IMG/VR virus record: IMGVR_UViG_3300001450_000044
Span: 22,637-48,701 of that record
Length of the DNA stretch: 26,065 nt
From: a virus
Direction: 5' to 3' (one strand)
A program made the position numbers and the translations under genes. Below are positions 1-8,179 of the stretch, in pieces (the first letter of the stretch is position 1; each line of letters begins with the position of its first letter). The notes beneath the pieces are model-generated. The model searched no databases. It was not told the origin of the DNA and saw only the letters and a program-made list of their open reading frames with translations.

Positions 1-27
1 GAAGAAGAATTGTTCGGGGATTTATAA
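1..27 (+). CDS. possible 3' end of an upstream gene (partial)
   Basis: Reading frame 1 is open from the window edge and ends at TAA 25-27, giving a C-terminal tail EEELFGDL. The stop codon lies inside the TATAAATA box that precedes gp25. The other two frames are also open across this short stretch, so the reading frame is a guess. It rests on the tight packing of genes elsewhere in the window. The product cannot be identified from eight residues. Confidence 0.3.
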   Translation, partial: EEELFGDL

Positions 28-30
28 ATA
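23..30 (+). promoter_or_regulatory. T4-type late promoter (TATAAATA) for gp25
   Basis: Exact match to the T4 late-promoter consensus TATAAATA, the only conserved element that the gp55/gp33/gp45 transcription machinery needs. By T4 spacing, transcription would start at about 36, so the gp25 ATG at 37 would lie at or next to the 5' end of the RNA. No other upstream ATG is available to gp25. Confidence 0.75.
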
Positions 31-36
31 TAACAT

Positions 37-459
37 ATGACAGTAGAAACAACATATTCTGATATAGATGTCAATCTAGCTAAAAATTCGTTTAGTGGTG
101 ATATATCAGTGAAAAAAGATTTACATGCTATACGACAATCAATTCAAAATATATTATTAACCCGAGTAGGAGAAAAACCATTCGATCCTACTTTTGGTAG
201 TGAAATTGACAACTTCTTATTTGAACAAGAAAACTCATTTTTAACTACCATCACACTAAAAAATAGAATGGAATCGTTGATCAATAAACTTGATCCGAGA
301 GTTAAATTTCAAGATTTTAATATGTTAGAAGATCTTAGTGATGGTGATACAGCTCACTTTGAATTGACCTATACAGTAAAAACTTTGGGTCAAGGATTAG
401 ATGATGGTGATACAACAGAAATTACAGATGGAATTACAATAACAGTAGAGAGGGCTTAG
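37..459 (+). CDS. gp25: baseplate wedge protein gp25
   Basis: 140-residue member of the GPW/gp25 family. In T4, gp25 helps form the inner baseplate wedge with gp6 and gp53 and contributes to the nucleus for sheath assembly. The conserved family core is visible at residues 44-63: VGEKPFDPTFGSEI followed by a hydrophobic stretch, equivalent to the R-x-G-E-P-F-x-x-x-F-G-S signature. The upstream half is a helical segment with a regularly spaced ILLTR end. It is followed after one base by gp6, its structural partner, as in related phages. The only usable ATG is 37, which has no Shine-Dalgarno sequence and sits 6 bp after a late promoter box. Identification is firm; the initiation mode is inferred. 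Confidence 0.93.
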   Translation: MTVETTYSDIDVNLAKNSFSGDISVKKDLHAIRQSIQNILLTRVGEKPFDPTFGSEIDNFLFEQENSFLTTITLKNRMESLINKLDPRVKFQDFNMLEDLSDGDTAHFELTYTVKTLGQGLDDGDTTEITDGITITVERA

Positions 460-460
460 T

Positions 461-2263
461 ATGTCTCAAATACAATTGGGAAGTCTAGATTATGATGAAA
501 TCAGGAATGAACTCAAAACTTTTCTTTCGGATCAAGAAGAACTGAAGGATTATAATTTTGATGGTTCTATCATTTCAACTATTGTTGATTTGATGGCATA
601 CAATACAATGTACTATGCGTTCTATTCAAATATGCAGGCAAATGAAGCATTTTTGGATACAGCACAAAGAACAGAATCCCTAATTTCTTTAGCAAAACCA
701 CTTGGTTATGTTGTACCTCATAGAAAAAGTGCAACCACTCAGATTACTCTTACCGGAACTTCGAGTTCTTCGAATGTAACATTTGGTAGATATGAACTAC
801 GTTTAACTGGATCTGATTCATCTGGAACAACTAGAGTTTTTTATAATCTAGAACCAATTACTCTTTCATCTTCAGCAACCCCAAGTGCAGTTGGAACTTT
901 CTATGAAGCAAAAGAATTAGTTTTAGATGCACCAGTAAACGTAGATATTGATTCTCAGAAGTTCACCATCTTTGATACCACGGTAGATCCAATCGGAATA
1001 CGAGTAAAAGTCAATGGTCGAGAGTGGAGAAAACAAGATGGAATTGATGCGGATTTAAACTCACTCAGTGAAGTTTATTTTGTTGAGCCAAGTAAAGATG
1101 GTTACGTAATTCGTATGGGTGGTTTAACAGAAATAGAATCTGGGCAAATTATTGGTAAAGGTGTAGGACCTGGAGATATAGTTGAAGTTACATACTTTTC
1201 TTCGAATGGGTCATTGGGTAACAATATTACTGGCATATTTGGTAATAGCAATGTGAATATACAGACAGCAGAAGCTAACAGCTTATCATCCGGTGGAGTG
1301 AATTCACCAAACCCAGACACGATTAAGTTCTTTGCTCCTAGATTTTTTGCGACACAGAATAGAGCAGTTACCGCAGAAGATTACAGAACCATAGGATCTT
1401 CTTTATTGGGATTGGAAAATGATGCATCTAAAATAAATGTGTTTGGTGGTGATGATTTGGGTAATTTAGCACATCTCACATACACATCTGAGGAGGGAAC
1501 TGCAATTACTGATCCAGAGTCAGATATCGCTGTCGGTTCTGCTGGAGAGGTTTATGTGTCATATCTAAATCCAGATGAAACAATTCCATCTGCATCAGAG
1601 CAGGGAATATTTTTCAATCAACTAAAAACTAAATCTGTCGCTGGATTATCTCTCAAATATTACCCACTAGAAAATGCAGAATTGGTAGTGAGGATCGGTG
1701 ATCCAACACAATCAGAAATAGCTACATTTAATTCATTATTTCCAAATGGATATACAAACATAAATTCAGATGTGTTTGCAAATAATGGGGGTCGAGCATT
1801 TTCCTCGGCAACTTTAAATATAGACGCAAACTTTAATAATCTAAATCAGAGTAAACTATTCTTCAAGAATAAGTTGAATAAAAACCAACCACTAAGTATC
1901 ACACCAGAATCATTCATTCCCCGACCAGAAAGCCCCCCTGTTAGTACTGGTTGGTATGATTTAAGTGAAGTCATAGTCGGTGAGGCATTTCAACAGGCTT
2001 CTGGTATGGTTTCCACCATATCGGCTGTGAAAGGTGAAACTTTTTTCGGCGCCGACGTTGGCTGGGTTAATACTGGGGGAATAATCGGAAGTGTATTTTG
2101 GGATAGGGGTGAAATAAAACTAGATGCAATCGGTAACGCATCCATTGATTACGGGAACCTCAGATGCAGTGTTGATGTTGACTTTAATGCACCAAGTCAA
2201 AATCAAACAATATACGCACCACACAATTTATATGTAACTTCTAAACTGGAAAACACACTGTGA
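461..2263 (+). CDS. gp6: baseplate wedge protein gp6
   Basis: 600-residue homologue of T4 gp6 (about 660 residues). In T4, gp6 dimers link neighbouring wedges into the inner baseplate ring. The N-terminus shows the family pattern: a helical DYDEIRNELKTFLSDQEEL segment, then an N-F-D-G-S motif and the MAYNTMYYAFYSNMQANEAF region. This is followed by RTESLISLAKPLGYVVPHRKSA, in which a run of wedge-type sequences ends in a change to β-rich sequence. Around residues 289-310 is FFAPRFFATQNRAVTAEDYR, the baseplate-J-like signature (N-R-A-V-T-A-E-D-Y). The gene starts one base after the gp25 stop with a good ribosome site (GAGAGG at about 448-453), so it is probably translated together with gp25. 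No interruption is seen. Confidence 0.93.
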   Translation: MSQIQLGSLDYDEIRNELKTFLSDQEELKDYNFDGSIISTIVDLMAYNTMYYAFYSNMQANEAFLDTAQRTESLISLAKPLGYVVPHRKSATTQITLTGTSSSSNVTFGRYELRLTGSDSSGTTRVFYNLEPITLSSSATPSAVGTFYEAKELVLDAPVNVDIDSQKFTIFDTTVDPIGIRVKVNGREWRKQDGIDADLNSLSEVYFVEPSKDGYVIRMGGLTEIESGQIIGKGVGPGDIVEVTYFSSNGSLGNNITGIFGNSNVNIQTAEANSLSSGGVNSPNPDTIKFFAPRFFATQNRAVTAEDYRTIGSSLLGLENDASKINVFGGDDLGNLAHLTYTSEEGTAITDPESDIAVGSAGEVYVSYLNPDETIPSASEQGIFFNQLKTKSVAGLSLKYYPLENAELVVRIGDPTQSEIATFNSLFPNGYTNINSDVFANNGGRAFSSATLNIDANFNNLNQSKLFFKNKLNKNQPLSITPESFIPRPESPPVSTGWYDLSEVIVGEAFQQASGMVSTISAVKGETFFGADVGWVNTGGIIGSVFWDRGEIKLDAIGNASIDYGNLRCSVDVDFNAPSQNQTIYAPHNLYVTSKLENTL

Positions 2264-3141
2264 CACTATCCATTCTAGGAAATCCAGCCCACAACCCGTC
2301 CGCAGGTGCGAGTGCTTCAGCAAATCTTATCGTATTACGTGATAAGGTGGCATCAACATTACCAGATCAAAGAATTACTGCTCTTTTGCCACAATCAGAG
2401 ATAGAACAAAGTTGTACAGGAAGACCACCCTTTGATGTTATGAGTCAATTTCCAAGGTGGATACAAAAGAAACATAATGCTGGTGAAAGTAAACTAATTA
2501 CTCTCATGGAGTATTACTACAAATGGTTATATTGTGAATTTGGTAGTGGATATGTTTTGGATGACAGAATGTTGTCAATACATGATGTGGATGAAACTAC
2601 TGATGATTTTGTTGATCTTATTGCCAGAACATATGCCCCAGATCTAAAAGTCATAGAGGACATAGCATCAGTTTCCACAACTAGAGAATTTATAAAGAAT
2701 ATAAGAAAAGTATTCTACTCATCAAAGGGAACAAAACAATCAATATATCATTTCTTTAACACATTATTTAAAGATTTTGTTTATGTTGAGATCTTATTTC
2801 CATCAGACAATTATACTTCAGATAGTTCAATTGATATTGGTGGTGGTACCAATACAACAAATCCTTTCAGAACAAACTCATCATTATTAACTGATTCAAA
2901 TCACAGACTAAATCAAGCAACCAATATACCAGGCAATATCATTGAGTTTGAAGCTGCTGGTCAGGCATCAAGCGAAATATTTACGTATAGTGTAAAGGCA
3001 TATTTTACTGATTCCGAAACACCGTTGACAGATAAACAAAAAACCGACATAGAATCTCTGTTCCGAAGACTAGTACACCCAGTAGGTACTAAGTTGAATT
3101 TTGAAATAAACACAACTAACTTAGTACGAAACATAGATTAA
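2260..3141 (+). CDS. gp7: gp7-like baseplate wedge protein, short form
   Basis: 293 residues starting at GTG 2260, which overlaps the gp6 stop codon (GTGA). The next in-frame Met is about 60 residues later and would remove conserved sequence. The sequence resembles the C-terminal part of T4 gp7 (1032 residues). It has a helical segment with ITLMEYYYKWLYCEFGSGY, a segment with EFIKNIRKVFYSSKGTKQSI and FFNTLFK (compare T4 FFESRSYDFYSTKGIEASYKFLFKVLY), and a terminal RRLVHPVG (compare T4 RFVHPVGFG). In T4, gp7 is the scaffold of the peripheral wedge and binds gp8 and gp10. The location between gp6 and gp8 is the T4 gene 7 position. If this is gp7, more than two thirds of the T4 protein is absent. 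The match is from memory of the T4 protein and moderate in length. Confidence 0.7.
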   Translation: MTLSILGNPAHNPSAGASASANLIVLRDKVASTLPDQRITALLPQSEIEQSCTGRPPFDVMSQFPRWIQKKHNAGESKLITLMEYYYKWLYCEFGSGYVLDDRMLSIHDVDETTDDFVDLIARTYAPDLKVIEDIASVSTTREFIKNIRKVFYSSKGTKQSIYHFFNTLFKDFVYVEILFPSDNYTSDSSIDIGGGTNTTNPFRTNSSLLTDSNHRLNQATNIPGNIIEFEAAGQASSEIFTYSVKAYFTDSETPLTDKQKTDIESLFRRLVHPVGTKLNFEINTTNLVRNID

Positions 3142-3142
3142 T

Positions 3143-3670
3143 ATGGCATATGCAGGTGGAAATAATAACGAAGTTACCCAAGGACCAGATTTAAATAATG
3201 TGGATCCTAATGATGGAAATAAAAAACCATCACTTGGAACAAGCTATATAAAATCATTTAGGAACTCAAGGGATCCAGTACTTGATGTTCGTGGTTCTGA
3301 TTTTTCTATATTTGGTGCAGGTGGTTATGAAATTAAACCAGATACAACAGGCACTGGTAATGGTGCATCTGGGGGTACTGGACTAAGTGAAATAACCATA
3401 ATACACAATTATCTACCATACAAATTATCATCGACAACAGATCTTGGAATAACTGTGGGATGTTCTGGATCCGAATATCCGGGTTGGTCTGGTGGGGCCA
3501 CAGGAGCTACATATAATGAAATCACATATGCACATCCAGATTGGTCAAGTACAATCATATCTGGATCTACCTTTGGGGCTATTTCTTTTGGTGATTTCTT
3601 TGTATTAACAGGAACATCGGAAAACGACTCAAGGCAATGTTGCTACTCATGTCCAGCGACTGGGTATTAA
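3143..3670 (+). CDS. unrecognised Gly-rich baseplate-region protein
   Basis: 175 residues; I do not recognise the family. The first 35 residues are polar and Asn/Asp-rich, then comes YIKSFRNSRDPVLDVRGSDF. A Gly/Thr/Ser-rich stretch lies at about residues 58-82 and an aromatic β-type segment at 84-160. The C-terminus holds a compact Cys group (C166, C167, C170) ending CCYSCPATGY; C107 is the only other Cys. No signal peptide or membrane segment is seen. It starts one base after the gp7-like stop with no clear ribosome site and precedes gp8 by 11 bases, so it is almost certainly a virion or baseplate component expressed with them. The Cys tail is reminiscent of the Cys-rich insert in the next gene, which suggests contact between them but does not show it. 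Confidence 0.75.
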   Translation: MAYAGGNNNEVTQGPDLNNVDPNDGNKKPSLGTSYIKSFRNSRDPVLDVRGSDFSIFGAGGYEIKPDTTGTGNGASGGTGLSEITIIHNYLPYKLSSTTDLGITVGCSGSEYPGWSGGATGATYNEITYAHPDWSSTIISGSTFGAISFGDFFVLTGTSENDSRQCCYSCPATGY

Positions 3671-3681
3671 AGGAATAACGA

Positions 3682-5487
3682 ATGACTAGTAATAGAACAG
3701 TTACAAACTCAATGTCTTCCAGTAATGTTCTGGATGCATATAATATAATTGGAACTGATGGCAGACATCAAGTTTTGTTCTTAGGTGGATATACAGGAAC
3801 ATCTCCAAACACAAATACAACTTATGACAGAAATATAATTTCCAATGAAATAAGTTTAGTAAAAAGAATAAAAAGGAATGATGTTGTTCCTGTGATACAA
3901 CGAGTCGATTGGACATCAGGTTCACCATATAATTATTGGAACTCGCGTGCAGGTAATATAGAGGATGGATCATATTCATATTATGCTCTTGCTAGTAACG
4001 GTGTTGTATATCTCTGCTTAAGTAATAATGAAAAGAATCGGTCAGATCTTTCAATGCAGATAGCATCAACTTCAGAGCCAAATCATATTCTGGGAATTGA
4101 AAAATATCCGGATGGTTATTCTTGGATGGCTCTTTTTAAGATAGACTACACCCTCAATAAATTTTTAACTTCAAATTGGATACCAGTTCCAATACTAGAA
4201 AATTTATTTTCAGAAACAAATACTGGTAATAGTCTAGTTGGACTTGCCACTGATATTTGTGGATCGAGTGCTGGAGTTCTTGGTGCTTGCTGTTTGTACA
4301 ATAAAAAGAAAGAATTTGATCCGATCACATCAGTTGAAATAACTGGTGGTAATCTATTCGATTGCTTCTCGTCAATGCCATGCTATCGATGTACAGAAAT
4401 AGCAGATAGCCTGAACAAAAAACAAGTTTTCATACAAGGTGCAACATGTGCCTCTTGCTCACCCACGACAGAAATACAGACATTGATTGAAAAAATCGAT
4501 GCAAGAAGAAGTGATTATTCTAAAAATTCTACCATTATAACACAGAGGAATATACAAGAAGATTCAGAAACAAATGATGGTAGGATATTATCTGCATTTA
4601 TAGATCTCTCCGGAATTTCCGCTGGTGCTCTAGTAACAACAGATCCAAGTCCACCAATCGATCTGAATAATGGTGGTGAAGAAGCAGACGTTAGACTCAG
4701 CACATATCCAATAATCGATCCCGATGATCGAACCAGAAAATATGTAATCGACGGAATTTACATTAATAATCGCGGTAAGGGATATCATACCGTAAATCCA
4801 TATGTAGATCCTGCTGGTAATTCACTTGCAAGTACTTTGTCATCCAGACTCTTCATTAACTTAGATACAAAAGGTAGTCTCAGTAAGGACTTAGTGGAAA
4901 TCCTCAATGTAAATAAGTTACTAACTAAAGTTTGCCTAACGTCAGATGAAATTTCATCTGTTACCACAGATGCAACCCAAACTAAATTTAGTAGATTTGG
5001 AATTTTACAGCAAGTAAAGGATTCTAGTGGTAGAATAATCGGTCAAGGGTTAAATGCGAATGAAGGTTCGATAAAAAATGCTACTTACTTAGTTACGGCT
5101 TCATCGGGATCATCTACAACAGTACGAAAGGGTGAGCAATTATCCACAGAACTCGCCGCGGCGAGATCGTTTGGATCACAACCATATCAAAATACCGGTA
5201 AAGTTGTTCAAGTAGAAACCACTGGTAGTACATCACACGTATTTAGAGTAATGACAGATAAAAATCTAAGTGTTGGAGAAAAATATTATATCACTAATGA
5301 TGTGATAGCCGGAGGCATCCCATTTGGTGATACAGCACGTCTGTTTACTATAACATCACTCGTGGAACCCGATGTAGATTTAGATTTGACAGAATCCAAA
5401 GTTCTCCACACAGGTAATACTAACATAAATATTACTGATGGTACTCCAAGAAAAGAATATTGTTTCGAATTTATAAAGGTTTTCTAA
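3682..5487 (+). CDS. gp8: gp8-like baseplate wedge protein with Cys-rich insert
   Basis: 601 residues against 334 in T4 gp8, a wedge protein that binds gp7 and gp10. N-terminal matches to T4 gp8 are good. They include NVLDAYNIIGTDGRHQVLFL (T4 MLNFYNSIGSGPDKNTIFI), VVPVIQRVDW (T4 DAVIPRRDW), GVVYLCLSNN (T4 WLVYRCLDV), and YPDGYSWMALFKI followed by NWIPVP (T4 GDGYVWEYLFEI, YIVVPWP). The C-terminus KEYCFEFIKVF resembles the T4 end INILFTF. Residues 193-259 form an insert with eight Cys (193, 203, 204, 228, 234, 237, 256, 259), including a GACC motif and two CxxC pairs. The region after residue 270 is also longer than in T4. The ribosome site AAGGA at about 3669 sets the start. The gene lies in the T4 gene 8 position. 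Confidence 0.8.
   Translation: MTSNRTVTNSMSSSNVLDAYNIIGTDGRHQVLFLGGYTGTSPNTNTTYDRNIISNEISLVKRIKRNDVVPVIQRVDWTSGSPYNYWNSRAGNIEDGSYSYYALASNGVVYLCLSNNEKNRSDLSMQIASTSEPNHILGIEKYPDGYSWMALFKIDYTLNKFLTSNWIPVPILENLFSETNTGNSLVGLATDICGSSAGVLGACCLYNKKKEFDPITSVEITGGNLFDCFSSMPCYRCTEIADSLNKKQVFIQGATCASCSPTTEIQTLIEKIDARRSDYSKNSTIITQRNIQEDSETNDGRILSAFIDLSGISAGALVTTDPSPPIDLNNGGEEADVRLSTYPIIDPDDRTRKYVIDGIYINNRGKGYHTVNPYVDPAGNSLASTLSSRLFINLDTKGSLSKDLVEILNVNKLLTKVCLTSDEISSVTTDATQTKFSRFGILQQVKDSSGRIIGQGLNANEGSIKNATYLVTASSGSSTTVRKGEQLSTELAAARSFGSQPYQNTGKVVQVETTGSTSHVFRVMTDKNLSVGEKYYITNDVIAGGIPFGDTARLFTITSLVEPDVDLDLTESKVLHTGNTNINITDGTPRKEYCFEFIKVF
5424..5431 (+). promoter_or_regulatory. weak candidate late promoter (CATAAATA) inside gp8
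   Basis: CATAAATA, the same one-base variant seen before uvsW, lies 58 bp upstream of the next gene (5489). It is inside a coding sequence and such boxes arise easily in AT-rich DNA, so confidence is low. Confidence 0.15.
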
Positions 5488-5488
5488 A

Positions 5489-6607
5489 ATGGCAGCTGAC
5501 GATACCGATTACACAAAATTTCCGATAACCGCAAGAGACACAATCTTTGAGGTTGGTGACAGTACATTTCAAGTTGAAAATAAATTTCCAATGACAGACA
5601 ACCCATACGGTAGTCGTCTTTCAAGTCAGATCGCACTCCCAATATCTGAAAGACAGAATACCAAGAATTATCATCTTCTTGGATTTGCTCCACAGCGAGC
5701 ACTACAAGCTGAAGATCTCAACGAAATCCAAGAACGTTTCATGGTAAATAATACGTTGACTCAGCAGATGTGGTCAAACTGGAATTCATTTAATAATATG
5801 CAAATGTGCGAGTTTGGTCCCGGTTGGTTTGGCACAACTCCATTACACCCATATGAATGGAAATCAAACATTCGTTACTTGGACGAGTTCATATATGCAC
5901 CCGGAAATGCTGATGATTTGATCTTTGAAAAACCCAAAAACTTAATTACTATTGATCATAAGGAATTTTTCGATAATGCGCCAGGTGGCGGATTTAGATC
6001 GAACTATACCATACAGCTAACTCTTAACCCAGGCTGGTATTATATCAATGATACGTACACAACATCATCAACTCACGACAGCTCTGGATTCAAGTATTGG
6101 TATTATCTTAAAGAAACAATACATTCAGAAGAAATTGTAGTTAATGTAACATACAGAATCGCGCCGTTCGGATACACGGTGACATCACCATCCCACCCAG
6201 AAGAAATTTATATTGAAAATAATGGTACTTGTGATGTACATGTAGAACTTCCATTTGGAATTATTTTAGATGATATTAACTATGTGTCTGGTGGTGAATT
6301 TCAATCAGGTGATTCTGACTCTGGTGCAGATCGAGTCGAAATAAAGATAAAACCAAAATTAGGATCTGGCACATCTTCTGATAGAACTCCATCATATATT
6401 GGATATGTTACATTCGAGACACCTTGCCCATTTCCTGGCTCGGGGGCTACTGTTGGGTTTATACGAGCGAAATACCTTAACAACGTAGCTCTAGATATAT
6501 CTTCTCTTAATAGGGTAGATGGTATCGACTTAGATACAACGGGAGCGAGTAATCAGGAGAATTACGAAAACACAATCCTTCCTGATGCAACCACGGAGTT
6601 TATCTGA
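5489..6607 (+). CDS. baseplate/tail adaptor structural protein, paralogue 1
   Basis: 372 residues; no T4 protein is recognised by sequence. It shares a clear N-terminal module with the following gene: residues 58-121 (TKNYHLLGFAPQRALQAEDL, then ER, NNTLTQQMWSNW, FGPGWFGTTPLHPYEW) match residues 39-113 of the neighbour. Further shared segments are NPGWYYIN at about 179, GFKYWYYL at about 200 and a V-x-Y-R segment. The C-terminal third (from about 240) is a separate β-rich part. The position between gp8 and the fibres is that of T4 genes 9-11, so a role as a peripheral baseplate or fibre-attachment protein is plausible but inferred. It starts one base after the gp8 stop with an AAAGG site, and its stop overlaps the next ATG (TGATG). 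Confidence 0.75.
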   Translation: MAADDTDYTKFPITARDTIFEVGDSTFQVENKFPMTDNPYGSRLSSQIALPISERQNTKNYHLLGFAPQRALQAEDLNEIQERFMVNNTLTQQMWSNWNSFNNMQMCEFGPGWFGTTPLHPYEWKSNIRYLDEFIYAPGNADDLIFEKPKNLITIDHKEFFDNAPGGGFRSNYTIQLTLNPGWYYINDTYTTSSTHDSSGFKYWYYLKETIHSEEIVVNVTYRIAPFGYTVTSPSHPEEIYIENNGTCDVHVELPFGIILDDINYVSGGEFQSGDSDSGADRVEIKIKPKLGSGTSSDRTPSYIGYVTFETPCPFPGSGATVGFIRAKYLNNVALDISSLNRVDGIDLDTTGASNQENYENTILPDATTEFI

Positions 6608-8169
6608 TGTCTGTAGATATTACTAAGTTCCCTTTACTTGATTCCGAAAATACAAAACTACCTCTAGATGCTCCTCCGTATAGAAGTAGAATTAAAAATT
6701 TTTACGTTGAAGATGTTGATACCAAAAACTATATTGGAACTGCATTTCGTAATATTGGGGATATAATACAAGCAGGTGAGCTAAATGAAATTTATGAAAG
6801 ACAACTTTTAAATGATACGTTAACACATCAGATGTGGTCAAACTGGTCATCATTTATATTCCCACCAGAAGGAACTCCACTTTCACCAGCCCCCAGTTTT
6901 GGTCCCGGTTGGGCTGGTACTACACCTCTATACCCTGGCGAGTTTGATGCAAACTCAACTGCACTCTCTGGAGCTGAAGTGATTTTGGATTCTCGTCCAT
7001 ACTCACAAGTAGAAGCAGCGGTTCTTTTCAAAACAGTCGATGAAGGTAAGGGAGGTTATCTACAGTCAAATATAAAATTACTATTTAATACTGGATGGTA
7101 CCTGATTAGTGATAATACCTTTGTAACACCGAAGCTTTTCACTGCTGGTGGTGCAACACAAACAACATTATATGATAGAGTTGTACAAGCAAGCGGATTA
7201 AAGCATTGGTATTACTTAGACACACCAATTCTTTTTGATGTAGCTCTATCGGGAGAAGAAACTTCAACAGGAGAACTAATATCACCGAAATTAGAGAATA
7301 CTGATATACCTGAGACACAATTGTTTTTAATGAACTATCGAGTTTCGGCTAAACATGTTTTTCAGATAGGGTCTCTAAATGTGACAGAAGAAAATCTTAA
7401 TAAATTTATTACGAATGTACATGATGGTGCATATTTTGCCCTTGATCTTGCAAACAAATCATTATGTGAACACATAGATCCAATTAATTGTGATGAAAAT
7501 ACTAGTGATGGTACTGGTACCATACAGGACTCAAATCCAATACAAACTACAGAAATAATAAATGATTCGTTTTTTGCAAATCCACTGAACACAGATCAGT
7601 CAGATGATGTAAATTCAAGAAGAGCGAAAATACAAGTTGTTCCTAGATTTAGACATGCAAGAAATCATGACTTAAGTCCATCAAACTTCACCACCGATGA
7701 GGATTCAACTCAGACATCGGCAAGAAGCAGATCTACAAACATTTTACTCGGTAATATGAATCTTGGTCAGCTATCTAACGATTTGAACACGAACACATTT
7801 CAAGATAAAGTTCCATCATATTCCTTATGTGTAAAATGTGAACCAAATACAGAAGGAACAAAACTAGCTGTTAAAGATATACACGACTACATTATATCTA
7901 CATGCGCAGTTGGGGGTAGTCTAATTACACCAGGCGATGATTTTAGTCTCGATACACTCAAGGAAAAACGAACTAATCTATTCCAACAAATCAAAGAAGG
8001 ATTAACTCCTCGTTTTATAAATAACGTGAGGGTAAATGCAAAGATATATGATGTGGATACAGAAGGTGATTCAGATGCAGAAAATGAATGGAATAGCCAT
8101 TTTTCTGAATTAACTGATGCAATCACAATAGTGGAAACCACAGACTTACGACAAATAGAACCAATTTGA
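6607..8169 (+). CDS. baseplate/tail adaptor structural protein, paralogue 2
   Basis: 520 residues, paralogous to the preceding gene. Residues 39-113 (NYIGTAFRNIGDIIQAGELN, then ER, NDTLTHQMWSNW, FGPGWAGTTPLYPGEF) and the later GWYLISDN and GLKHWYYLDTPI blocks align with it. The rest differs: an Asp/Ser/Thr-rich middle (residues about 300-390) holds C288 and C295, a later segment carries a CVKC pair, and the C-terminal helical part is acidic. Its start overlaps the previous stop by one base (TGATG) with CGGAG about 10 bases upstream, so the two are translationally coupled. It probably forms part of the same adaptor layer between baseplate and fibres. The family is not recognised beyond a general resemblance to virion proteins of marine T4-like phages. 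Confidence 0.75.
   Translation: MSVDITKFPLLDSENTKLPLDAPPYRSRIKNFYVEDVDTKNYIGTAFRNIGDIIQAGELNEIYERQLLNDTLTHQMWSNWSSFIFPPEGTPLSPAPSFGPGWAGTTPLYPGEFDANSTALSGAEVILDSRPYSQVEAAVLFKTVDEGKGGYLQSNIKLLFNTGWYLISDNTFVTPKLFTAGGATQTTLYDRVVQASGLKHWYYLDTPILFDVALSGEETSTGELISPKLENTDIPETQLFLMNYRVSAKHVFQIGSLNVTEENLNKFITNVHDGAYFALDLANKSLCEHIDPINCDENTSDGTGTIQDSNPIQTTEIINDSFFANPLNTDQSDDVNSRRAKIQVVPRFRHARNHDLSPSNFTTDEDSTQTSARSRSTNILLGNMNLGQLSNDLNTNTFQDKVPSYSLCVKCEPNTEGTKLAVKDIHDYIISTCAVGGSLITPGDDFSLDTLKEKRTNLFQQIKEGLTPRFINNVRVNAKIYDVDTEGDSDAENEWNSHFSELTDAITIVETTDLRQIEPI
8016..8023 (+). promoter_or_regulatory. candidate internal late promoter (TATAAATA)
   Basis: Exact TATAAATA inside the 3' part of paralogue 2 (it encodes F-I-N-N), about 157 bp before the tail-fibre start at 8180. 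It could give the fibre genes their own late transcript. A chance match is possible in DNA this AT-rich. Confidence 0.3.
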
Positions 8170-8179
8170 GGAAAATTAA

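Noticed and set aside
3143-5487. Broken single gene spanning the Gly-rich protein and gp8
   Set aside because: gp8 has its own ribosome site and an N-terminus matching T4 gp8, so the two are separate genes.
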